Under the pieces are notes generated by a model. The model worked only from the letters and a program-made list of their open reading frames with translations. It made no database searches and had not been told where the DNA came from. From contig NC_058151.1 of NCBI RefSeq assembly GCF_011075055.1, positions 12,963,800-13,027,799 on the forward strand: a stretch of DNA of 64,000 nucleotides, in the 5' to 3' direction. Each line of letters starts with the position of its first letter. Positions within the stretch are counted from its first letter, which is position 1. The DNA comes from Mangifera indica. Taxonomy: Eukaryota; Streptophyta; Magnoliopsida; Sapindales; Anacardiaceae. Both the position numbers and the translations under genes were made by a program. Of this stretch, positions 21,576 through 32,192 are shown piece by piece.

Positions 21576-22964
21576 ATGGCGTCAACCGATATGGATAAAA
21601 TCCATGAAGTGACAAAAGTCTTTCCTCCCTCGCTCTCCGCCACCGAGATTTCCCTGCCTCTTACCATGTACGACACACTCTGGTTCAAGTTTCATCCTGT
21701 TGAACGTCTTTTCTTTTATCAAATCACTGACTTAGCCCATCATTTCTTTTACTCGGAGATCATCCCCAAGCTCAAGCAATCTCTCTCTCTCACTCTCTCC
21801 CATTATCTCCCTCTCGCCGGCCATCTAATCTGGCCTCAAGATGCCCCAAAACCTTTCATTTACTACTCCTCAAATGATGGCGTTTCGGTCACAGTGGCTG
21901 AGTCCACCGCCGACTTCACTCGCCTCTCCGGAAACGGAATTCGTGACGCTGTTGAGCTACGTCCTTTAACTCCGGAACTGCTGACATCTGATGACAAAGC
22001 AGCGGTGATTTCTATACAAATTACTTTGTTTCCGAATCAAGGGTTCTGCATCGGCCTATCATCTCACCATGCAGTTCTTGATGGGAAAAGTGCAACGATG
22101 TTTATCAAATCTTGGTCTTACCTATGCAAACAATCAGATAAAGATGCCAATTTGTTACTGGAGCTAATCCCTTCTTTCGACCGAACCGTCATCAAAGACC
22201 CTACTGGGATCGACATGGCGTACATCAACAACTGGTTTTCTTTTACCAAATCGGATCCCAAAAAACGGAGCTTAAAAGTTTTGCAGACTATTGGAGGCAA
22301 TCCCAACCGGGTTCGAGCGACCTTTCAGTTGAGCCGTGATGATATTAAGAAACTAAGGAATAAAGTATTGTCCATGGTAGAACAAAATACAGGGAAGCAA
22401 TCAAAACAGCTTCACTTATCAACCTTTGTGCTCACATGTGCTTATGTATTCGTTTGCCTGGTTAAAGCGAAAGGCGGAGAAGATAACAGAGGTACTATGC
22501 TTGGCTTCGCGGCCGATTACCGGAGCCGTCTGGAACCTCCGGTTCCGGCGAATTACGTTGGCAACTGCGTGATGTCTCATGCGATGGTGGCAACAAAAGG
22601 AGATTACACAAAGGAAGATGGGGTTGCGTTTGTTGCAGAGAAGCTAAGCGATATGATCAGAGGGATAGAGAGGGGAGAACTTGAGGGAACAAAAGAGACG
22701 CTAGAAAATTACATAGAGATGATGAAATCAGTGCCAGGAGGTATAATGCTTGGATTGGCCGGGTCGATCCAGTTTGATGTATACGGGTCGGATTTTGGGT
22801 GGGGGAGGCCGAAGAAGGTAGAGATCGTGTCGATTGATAGGGGCGGAGCTATTGGTTTGGCCAAGAGCAGGGATGAAAGCGGCGGTGTTGAGGTTGGTCT
22901 GGTTTTGGAGAAGCAAGAAATGGAGGCTTTTGCATCTTTATTTGTTGATGGGCTAAAAAATTAA
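21576..22964 (+). CDS. BAHD acyltransferase, copy 5
   Basis: A single-exon frame. I chose the ATG at 21576 (MASTDMDKIHEV), giving 462 residues, because it aligns with the starts of the other copies; the longer frame from 21465 would add 37 unconserved residues. The HxxxD motif is HAVLD, NYVGNC is present, and the structural motif is the family-standard DFGWG, unlike copies 1, 3 and 4. Several regions are distinctive: FHPVERLFFYQITDLAHH, the KSDPKKRSLK stretch, and an EYTKEDGVAF-like segment. It is therefore an older paralogue. Activity is likely, but substrate is unknown. A long foldback starts within about 100 bp downstream and may overlap its 3' untranslated region. Confidence 0.92.
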   Translation: MASTDMDKIHEVTKVFPPSLSATEISLPLTMYDTLWFKFHPVERLFFYQITDLAHHFFYSEIIPKLKQSLSLTLSHYLPLAGHLIWPQDAPKPFIYYSSNDGVSVTVAESTADFTRLSGNGIRDAVELRPLTPELLTSDDKAAVISIQITLFPNQGFCIGLSSHHAVLDGKSATMFIKSWSYLCKQSDKDANLLLELIPSFDRTVIKDPTGIDMAYINNWFSFTKSDPKKRSLKVLQTIGGNPNRVRATFQLSRDDIKKLRNKVLSMVEQNTGKQSKQLHLSTFVLTCAYVFVCLVKAKGGEDNRGTMLGFAADYRSRLEPPVPANYVGNCVMSHAMVATKGDYTKEDGVAFVAEKLSDMIRGIERGELEGTKETLENYIEMMKSVPGGIMLGLAGSIQFDVYGSDFGWGRPKKVEIVSIDRGGAIGLAKSRDESGGVEVGLVLEKQEMEAFASLFVDGLKN

Positions 22965-23034
22965 TAAAGGCTTTTTGCAATTTTGACAATATTATTAGAA
23001 AAATAAATGATATTATTACTAATAATTTTATTCA

Positions 23035-23830
23035 ATATCATTTGTAATCAGAAATTAATTAAAATAGATACAAAATTTTTCCTCTAAACTTTTTAAATAA
23101 ACTTTAAGTGATTTTTTTAAAGTAAATTTAATTTTTATTCTAATAATATCATTTACATTATTACTTTATAATTAGAATAATTTTTATTGGATAATCTTTT
23201 TTTTCTCTTGTATCATTATATTGATTATACAAATTACTTTTAAATTAATTTTTATATAATTATTGATATTTACAGATAAAAAACAAATTAATTTTTTTAT
23301 GTAAAAGTTGATATTTATAAATCGTAACAAAATGATAAATATAACTACACTGAGAGTGTGTAGATGTGAAAGGGTATGTACAGATGCGAAAAGACGCGCT
23401 TGGGTGCAAAAGGGTGCAAGTGGGTGCAAAAGGGTGTGCACATATGTTAAATATATAATATAATATAAAAGGGGTGCAAAGAAATGTGTGCACTATTTTC
23501 ACCGACACGCACTCTATGTAGTTATATTAATTATTTCATTACGATTTATAAATATTATCTTTTATATTAGAAATTAATCTATTTTCGATTCATAAATATC
23601 AATAATTACACAAAAATTAATCAAAAATTAATTTATATACTCAATATAATGATGTAGGAAAAGCATTATCTACTAAAAACTATTCTAAATATAAAGTAAT
23701 AAGATAAAAGTTATTATTGATATAAAAATTAAATTTATTTAAAAAAAGTAGAATCACTCAAAATTTGTCACAAAAATTTCATATCTATTATAATTAATGT
23801 CCCTTTCTAATCCTATTTTACAAGAATTTT
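23035..23830. repeat. Foldback (inverted repeat) with ~320-bp arms
   Basis: About 23035-23360 and about 23505-23830 are reverse complements with scattered mismatches. Landmark pairs include ATTGATATTTA, TTTATAAATCGTAA, ATATAACTACA and TTAATTAAAATAGATA. The loop of about 145 bp is GC-richer and repeats GGGTGCAAA several times. No transposase or clear target duplication is visible, and the outer limits are approximate. It looks like a MITE or foldback insertion. Confidence 0.75.
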
Positions 23831-23892
23831 TGGCCTTTTAATTAGTTTAATTAGTTTATATAAAAATAAGTATATATAAAATAAGTTTATAT

Positions 23893-24230
23893 TGTTATAA
23901 GGTTAATTTAACCAATACGAAAGAGAAAGAAATGAAGGAATAATTGAAATAAAGAAGATCAATGAAAATGGAAGTGAGAAGGAATTGAGAGAGTAATTTT
24001 ATATAGAATCCGGATGTTTCTCAATATATCTACAAGTGATAAAAAAATGAGAGGTTTATATAACAGTTTGTTGCCACCCTTTTTACCTAATACATTGACT
24101 AACACTTTTTTGTTTTTCTTCTCTTGCATCAGCCTCACCAATTTCTTCCTCCTTATGCTTGTAATAATAAATGATTTCCCACCACTTTTTCTTGACTTGA
24201 GTTGGTGGAAAGCCACCTGGATCTGTAACA
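23893..24230 (-). repeat. Copia 3' LTR
   Basis: On the + strand it begins TGTTATAAGG and ends CTGTAACA, so TG...CA ends are present in both senses. Matches the LTR at 30010-30344 along its whole length, including GAATCCGGATG, AGTTTGTTGCCACCC and CCACCTGGAT. Confidence 0.9.
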
Positions 24231-24489
24231 CTCCACCTTTGATTTTCACTACTTACAGATAATTATATTAATCTTACTAAGGAAAAACTCAATGAGATAA
24301 AAACCAAAGCAAATGAACATAATTATTAAATGTCCTATAAGTTGGCGTTGAGCATGCTTAAACTGTCTCATTAAAAACCTTACTAGGAAAATCCAGTGAG
24401 ATAAAACATTGTGAAGGAAAAAAGAATACAGTATACTTTTTGTCCAATATTTGATAAACTTCAAATTTTTGTCTGATGAATGCTCCCCC

Positions 24490-27400
24490 TCTTTGTAATA
24501 GAATTAACTTTATTGCTTGTTGAGCCGTCGCATACCAATGTTATACACTAACTTCTCAAATGTTGATGTTGATAATGTCTTAGTGAACAAATCTGCAAGA
24601 TTCTCACTAGATCTTATTTGTTTGACATCAATTTTTTTACCCTGTTGGAGCTCATGAGTGTAAAAGAACTTCGATGAAATATGTTTGGTTCTGTCTCCTT
24701 TGATGTATCCACCTCTAATTTGAACAATACATGTTACATTGTCTTCATATAATATGGAAGGAGTATCTATTATAGAAGGAAGACTATATGCATTTTGGAT
24801 ATGATGGATGACAGACCGTAACCATATGTATTCTTGATTGGCTTCATAGAGAGCTAAAATTTCTAAATGATTTGAAGAAGTGACAACCAAAGTCTATTTA
24901 GTAGAGCGTCATGATATAGTTGTGTCATTATAAGTGAAAACATATCCCATATGTAAAAAGGTCTTATGGGGGTCAGAAAGATTACCAACATCTGCATATC
25001 CAATCAAACTATGATTTTTAGGAGATTTGACAGAATAAAATAATCTCAAATTTCTAATTCCATATAGGTAACAGAGTATATGTTTGATTCCATTCCAGTG
25101 ACGACAGGTTAGTGCAGAGCTAAATCAGACCAATAAATTAACTGCAAAGAATATATCCAGTCTCGTGCATTAGGCCAAATATAATAAGACTCCAATAACA
25201 TTAAGATATGATACTTTAGGACCAAGTATCTTTTCATATTCTTCTTTAGGACGAAATGAGTCCTTGTTTGGATCAAGGGTCCTTTTTTAGATCAAGAGAC
25301 AGAACAATCATTGGGGTGCTCAAAGGATAAGTCTTATCCATATTAAAGCGTTTTAATAATTTTTCAATATACGTTGATTGATGGATAAGTATTCCATTTG
25401 AATTGTGCTCGATCTGCAGGCCGAGACAATATTTTGTTTTCCCTAAATCTTTCATTTCAATTTTTTTTTTTTGATATTCAGTAGTTTTTTAGAGTTCTTC
25501 AGGAGTTTCAATTAAATTATGTCATTAACATAAACTGCTACAATAACAAATTCCGATTCTGACCTTCTGATAAAGACACATACGCATATAGAGTCATTCA
25601 TATAACCCTCTTTTTTCAAATATTCTGAGACGATTGTACCACATACGTTTGAATTGTTTTAATCTATGCAATGATCATTGTAATTTAACTGAGTACAAGC
25701 CTCTTTAATTGACCCTTTTTGCTTCAGGCAATTTGTATCCTTCAAGGAGTTTCATATAAATTTCAGTGTCCAAATTTTCATACAAAAAAGTAGTAATTAC
25801 ATCTATTAGATGCATATCTAGTCTTCCAGAGATTGTTAAACTGATTAAATATCTGAATGTGATTATATCCATCACAGGTGCATATGTTTCATCAAAATCT
25901 ATACCAGGCCTTCGGGAAAAGCCTTAGGCTACAAGTCTGACTTTATATCTAGCAATTTCATTTTTCTCATTTATTTTTTCTCATAAATACTCATTTATAT
26001 CCAACGGGTTGTACGTCTTAAGGTGTTGAAACTATAGACCCAAACACTTGATGTTTTGCTAGAGAAGTTACTTCTGCTTGAATTGCTTCTTCCCATTTAG
26101 GTCACTCATGTCTTTGTTTGCACTCAGTCACAATACGTGATTCAAAATCATCATCATTCAGAATTTCAGTAACTACTGCAAATAAGAATATATCATCAAT
26201 TATAATTGTTTCACTATTCCACATCTCTCGTGTATGAACATAATTTAAAAATATTTCAATATTCTCATTTTCTTGTTCTTTAGGATTTTGTACCACTTCA
26301 GAGGTTTGTGTCACTTCAGGAGCTTGTATCTCTTCAGGGACCAAAACCTCTTCTGGAAGAGTATTAGAGAGTATGGATTTTTCATTTATTTTAGGATCAT
26401 CATGATTAAATTTGTTTGATTATTTTTCTTTCTTTTTCGAGGAACAGTGTCCTTCGATCCAACAGGCTACCATACTTCTAATGTGAGGTAGATTGATCAG
26501 TTATGACACGAATGAATTGTTCAGTAGTCACATTGATTTTTACTGGTGCATTAGCAGCTGGAACATATGATCTTGTCACTTTTGTAGTATGTACAAATGC
26601 ATCAGACATTTGGTTGGCAATAATTTGTAAACGCACTATCCTTTGCATTTTAGTTTCACTTTGAGATATGCAGGGATCTAAATGAGACATGGTAGGTACA
26701 TACCAAGTAAGTTTATGTCTAACTTCAGGAGGCATTTTCTTTTCCCCTAAAGATAGGAAAGTTGTCTCATCAAAGTGACAATCTGTAAATTATGCAGTAA
26801 AAAGATCATTTGTTAATGGTTCTAGGTACCTGATAATATATGATGAATTATATCTAACATATATTCTCAAATGACGTTGGGGTCCTATTTTTGTACGTTG
26901 AGGAGACACAATAGGGATATATACAACACAACCAAATATTCTCAAATGAGATATATCAGATTGGTGACCAAAGACCAATTGTAGAGGAGAATATTGATGA
27001 TAAGAAGAAGGTCATAAGCGAATTAATGTTGCAGCATGTAATATAGCATATCCCCACATAAAAGTAGGTAATTGACTTTTTAGTAATGAAGTACGTGCAA
27101 TTACCTTAAGTCGTTTGATAAGAGACTCAGCTAATCCATTCTGTGTGTAGACATACGGAACTGGATATTCAACCTTAATCCTCATAGACTTGTAATAATC
27201 ATCAAATATTTTAAATGTAAATTCACCAACATTATCTAGCATATTGACTTGATCGAATAATCTGTGAAATGTCCTTTTAATTTGATAATTTGTGCTAATA
27301 GTTTAGTAAATGGAATATTTCGACTACGCAAAAAACAAACATGAGACCATTGTGCAAATACATCAATTAAGACTATAAAATAACGAAATAGCCCACTTGG

Positions 27401-28085
27401 TGGATGAATGAGTCCATATATATCCCCTTGAATCCTTTACATGAATTATGGGGATTCACCTCCAATTTTGGAGTGGGATGGTCTTATTACTAATTTACCT
27501 TGAGAACAGGTGATACAGAATTGTTCACTGGACAATAAAATTTTATGATTTTGTAATATATGTCCATGTGAATTCTTAATAATCCTACGCATCCTTGTAG
27601 ATCCTAGGTGGCCTAAACAATCATGTCAAAGCATAAATGCTTTTGGATCAACGAACTTTTGGTTCGATACTGTATAGGTTTCAATTGCCTTTATGATTAT
27701 ATAATACAATCTAGATGATAAAGCAAGCAATTTTTCTAGTATAAGCTTTCTTCTGGAGGCATTACTAGTTATATGAATGAATTCTGCACCATTTTCACTC
27801 ATGGTTTCAAGATGATAATCATTTTTTCTTATATCTTTAAAACTCAGTAGATTTCTTCTAGATCTACTTGAATAGAATGCATCATTGATGTTTAATTTAG
27901 TCTTATTGTTTAACATAATTGTGGCTCTTTCGGAGCCTTCTATCAGATTTATTGATCTTAATATAGTATTTACTTTACCTTCAATTAATGCTAAAGTTAA
28001 GAAAAATTTCTTTTCCTTTGAGAATTGTGTGTGTTGTTGCACTATCTACCAAACACATGTTTCTCACATCTACTTTGGAAGTTAA
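24490..28085 (-). pseudogene. Copia gag-pol remnant
   Basis: Read from high to low coordinates, the fragments are as follows. A gag-pre-integrase segment lies at 28042-27626. An integrase core with DNVGEF and TQNGLAESLIKRLK lies at 27242-27012. The integrase tail with HLRIFGCVVYIP is at 26978-26790. A reverse transcriptase stretch with AVYVNDII lies near 25560-25500, where the catalytic YVDD has become YVND and is followed by a stop. More reverse transcriptase with MKDLGKTKYCLGLQI is at 25455-25273. RNase H with LYEDNVTCI and FTKTLS is at 24890-24510. Stops and frameshifts separate every piece. A relic of the gag zinc knuckle may lie near 28380-28430. The element cannot move on its own. Confidence 0.9.
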
Positions 28086-28879
28086 CGCTTCAATTTTGGA
28101 GTCCATTTCCTTTCATTTAAAAATTACGTTAGTTATAACGTACACAAAATATTGAAAGGAAGAGAACATGATACTGAAAAACAAAATAATATTTATGACT
28201 CCAAAATATATATGATAAACTTATAAAAATTTTAGACATCCTTGTCACTATTAAAGTAACCCATATTGTTATTATTTGAAAGATGATTTGAAACATCAAG
28301 AATCATTAAATCAACAGGATCTAACTTATTAAAAATTTAATTCTTATGGGTGCTTAATATAGATCCACCCAATGGTTGTGTGTACTACAGGTACACCACC
28401 AATGACATTTATAATCACACTTATTATTTTGTGGTTTACTCTGCATTATAATTTACTTTGTCTCAGTCTTGGTCTACTTCTAATGGTGTGACTGAGATTT
28501 TTTTTTTATTTCTCACATTCATGATAACTACTTCTGGTCACTTCAGGGAACAATGTATAATGAATAAATATTAATTCAAAATTATATTTTTCGATATTGC
28601 TACTACAGGAGTATAAAATAAAATGTAGGGAATATTTTATCTTCCACATTCAGGAAAAGCTTCTGAATATTACAGAGTTATACTAAATTATAGAGCCATT
28701 GGGAATATTATTGAATCTGATGTTCAAATCTATCTTTTAAATTTCTCCACAAATTTAATAGATTTATCATTATATTCATAGTTCGGCTTGCAATCCTTCA
28801 GAGATATGATGCCGAAAGATACTAGTCTTGTATTTGTCTTTCTAGGATATTTTATTTAGTTAGTTTTTTAAGGCTCATA

Positions 28880-29880
28880 AATTTTAGGTGGAGACTTGTG
28901 CAAAAAGCTCATTTAATCCATCCAATTTTAAGAACTTCAGGTTCAATTATTGTTATATTTACAAAACTTCTGGTTTTATAAACAATATATATGAGTTAAT
29001 ATTTAAAACTTCAGGTTCAAATATTATCTCGTATTTACAAAATAGTTGATTTTGTAGGAGAAATATTGAGATTAATTTTAGAAGCTTCAGGTCCATATAT
29101 TATCTCATATCTATAAAATTTTTGATTTTGTAATTAGTATTCAGAATATTATAATAGTATTATAATTATATTTTGGACTTTAAGTCCATATTATTCACAC
29201 TTTATGCAAACTTCAGGTTGCAAAGGTGATATAATTATTCTAAAATAAAGACTTTAATGAAACTTGGGACTTCCGACCCATATATATATATTATCATGAT
29301 TTTACAAACTTTAAGTTGCAAATCGTAAAACTTGGGACTTCGAGCCTATATATATATTCTCACGATTTTACAAGTTTCAGGTTATAAATCGGATATAAAT
29401 AAAAATAAAGATTCAAATAAATAAAGATACAAATAAATAAATATTCAAATAAATGGAATACAATAAAAATAAATATTTAAATAATATCAGGACTTCTGGT
29501 CCAAATTCTTGGTTTTTGTAAACTTCAGGTTACAAATGATATTTATGATTTCATGTCTAAATTTATGATTTCGTAAACTTCGAGTTACGAATGATATTCA
29601 GGATTTCAGATCCAGATTCATGATATTCATGACTGCAGGTCTAGATTCATAATTTTGTAAACTTCTAGTTACAAATAATGTTCAGAACTTTGTATCCAAA
29701 TTTATGATGTTTCAGACTTCAAGTCTAGATTTATAATTTTGTAAACTTCAGGTTACAAATAATATTCAGGACTTCGGGTTTAGATTTATGATATTCCAGA
29801 CTTCAGGTCTAGATTCAAGGGTTTCAGGACTTCAAGGCCAGATTTACAATTTTATAAACTTCTGGTTGCTAATATAAAAC
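28880..29880. repeat. Degenerate tandem repeat in the copia leader region
   Basis: About 1 kb between the gag relic and the 5' LTR is made of imperfect units combining ACTTCAGGTTACAAAT with GACTTCAGGTCTAGATT-type phrases. The spacing varies, roughly 35-75 bp. It has no coding capacity. It replaces much of the space where gag should lie. Confidence 0.75.
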
Positions 29881-30009
29881 AATTATAAAGACAAATTAAA
29901 TAGAAATATAACAGAAATTAAAAATAAACCGTATTTATAATATATAAATAATATAATGACATAACAGAAAGATTATAATAATATACCTGAGTAAATTGTG
30001 TTGATAACA

Positions 30010-30344
30010 TATTATAAAATTAATTTAACCAATATAAAAGATAAAGAAATGAAGTAAGAATTGAAATAAAGAAGATGAATGAGAATGGAAGTGAGAAGGA
30101 ATTGAGAGAGTAATTATATATAGAATCCGGATGCTTCTCAATGTGTCAAAGTGATAGAAAAATAAGGGTTTATATAACAGTTTGTCACCACCCTTTTTAC
30201 CTAATACATTGACTAATACCCTTTTGTTTTTCTTCTCTTACTTCAGTCGCACCAATTTTTTCTTTTATGTGCTTGTAATAATAAATGATTTCCCACCACT
30301 TTTTCTTGACTTGATTCGATGGAAAGCCACCTGGATATATAACA
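30010..30344 (-). repeat. Copia 5' LTR
   Basis: Partner of 23893-24230. The inner edge is followed (on the - strand) by TGTTATCAACACAA, which could be a degenerate primer-binding site. It does not match the common initiator-Met sequence well. Confidence 0.88.
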
Positions 30345-30363
30345 TATATAAAATTTTTATATT

Positions 30364-30619
30364 TGTTATAAATATAATTTAACACATATGGAAGATAAAG
30401 AAATGAAGGAAGTGAAAAAGAATTGGGAGAGTATTTTTATATATAATTCGAATGAATCTCAATATAAAGGGAAAGAGAGGGTATACATAGGCATGAGCCA
30501 CTGCCATTAGCCTATAATTTTTTACTCTCTTTATTTTATAGTAAATGTTTTTACACACAAAAATCATATACGAAGGCTTGTTAATGTCAAGTGTCCTTGG
30601 TGGGAAGCCACCTGGTACA
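30364..30619 (-). repeat. Related solo or partial LTR
   Basis: Starts TGTTATAAATATAATTTAAC and ends GCCACCTGGTACA, matching both ends of the neighbouring copia LTRs, but is shorter (256 bp) and diverged in the middle. It lies only 19 bp beyond the complete element. No matching target duplication is evident, so it may be a remnant of an older related insertion. Confidence 0.6.
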
Positions 30620-31345
30620 TAATAATATCTATTTTAATTAGTTTATATAAAATAAGTTTTACAGTAGATTGGAAAGTCTTTGATCTCTCTCTCTCTATGC
30701 TTATCATGCAACTGTATCAAAAAGAAAAAAATATCCCAATCAGTTGTTTGTCTAATCTAAATAAGCAGTGTACCATGGCGGCGGTCGACACAACTAACTT
30801 TTTTTATGTGTCTCCATCTGTACACTGCCAGTCTGTCCTCAGAGTGGTCCTTCTTTCTCTCATTCAACCTTCCATTATGTAATTTAGAGATTAGGGGTGT
30901 GGCCAAATAACTTATTTCCCGGCTCAAACATTATCTTCTCTTTTTTGGTTTTTTTTTTTTTAGTTTCTACCCATTAATTTTTAAACATTTTTCTATCCTT
31001 TTATATATTATTTAGACGATTAATTTTAAAGATATAATATTATTTTATTTAAAATATTAAAAATAATTAAAATTATATTTTTTTAAATTTAAAAAAAAAA
31101 TTTTAAACCAAATTTTAAAAAATAATTTTTTTTTAAAGATTTTCTTTTTAATCTTCAATTAGTCCTCTAATGGTCTCTTCCCCTCGTTGCGTCTTCTCTC
31201 TCTAATAATCTCTCTCTTTTGACCAACTACACAACATCCTCACTTGCTTCGTTTGAAAAGATGATTATCTTTTAAAAAGAAAAAAACAAAGACAAAAAAA
31301 ATATGAGATTTTCATATTTATTATGTTCTTTTTAGAAGACAATAA

Positions 31346-31702
31346 TGTTGAAATAAGTGGTTTTTTATGTCCCATATCTATTAATTTAATCTCTTTGTAT
31401 TTTACCAAAGGCTATAAATAGAGACCTTGATTTTAATTTAAAATCATCTCTAAGACAGTTTTAGTCAAATACAATTGTATTAAGAGAATCTTATTATTAG
31501 AGATCTCTAATAGTTTATTTTTCTTTTGTAACTATTCTTTGGAGATAGTAAAAGTAGTCAACGGCGTCAAGGACATAGGTACATTTACCGAATCTCGTAA
31601 ATTCTTGTGTTCTCTTTCTTTTATTTTTTTGTATTTTATTTTCTGTTTTAATTATTTATTATATTCAATAGCATAAAAATTGTGTTTTATATTTTTGCTG
31701 CA
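31346..31702. repeat. Solo LTR (copia-like)
   Basis: This 357-bp block begins TGTTGAAATAAG and ends TTTGCTGCA. It is flanked on both sides by CAATAA (31340-31345 and 31703-31708). It contains GGCTATAAATAGAG (TATA-like, near 31408) and later AGGTACATTTACCGAATCTC followed by TTCTTGTGTTC, a layout typical of plant copia LTRs. No internal region remains, as expected after recombination between two LTRs. Confidence 0.6.
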
Positions 31703-32192
31703 CAATAAATAATCTTTTCAAATAAAACATATAGAGATATCATATTCGTAATCAAAGAGAGAGAGTGTAAAAAATGGTGTCAAAAAAGCAATCAGAAAGT
31801 AAAGAGTAAACCGTAAAATATATAGATGTATATTATTTTTTAAAATTTAATGTAAGAATGATAATTATTTTTTTTAATTTTAAAAGAAAGATGGTATAAA
31901 ATTTTACTCCAAAAATTAGTTAGTTTTCAAAACCCAAAAACTGATAAATAAGCTTTTTGAGGTAAGCCGGTGGAAACGTTGGCGTGGAGGGCCATTAGAG
32001 ATTTGTCTTCAAACGTAATTGAGTATGGCATTGACTTTGAAAGTTTCTTCAAAATAAAAAATGGCCACCCCAATTGAAAATTCTAGATAAGGGCAACCAT
32101 TATGAGAAATGGCAACATTAATCTCTGGTTAACTGATAAAGAATTTGTTTTTGAGAGTAGTTGTGGGTTTGCTTGGCTTAGTTCTGGCTTTC

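Larger units (their letters stand above)
23893..30344 (-). mobile_element. Ty1/copia LTR retrotransposon (complete structure, decayed coding region)
   Basis: Two LTRs (23893-24230, 338 bp; 30010-30344, 335 bp) enclose a copia polyprotein relic read on the - strand. The element is flanked by a 5-bp duplication TATAT (23888-23892 and 30345-30349). A purine-rich tract, AAAGGTGGAG on the - strand, abuts the 3' LTR at 24231. The LTRs differ at many positions (my rough estimate is 10-15%), so the insertion is old. The domain order gag, integrase, reverse transcriptase, RNase H confirms Ty1/copia and not gypsy. Confidence 0.93.

Noticed and set aside
23184..23508. Histidine/threonine-rich frames with HTLLHPLAPFCT
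   Set aside because: They arise from the GGGTGCAAA repeats in the loop of the foldback.
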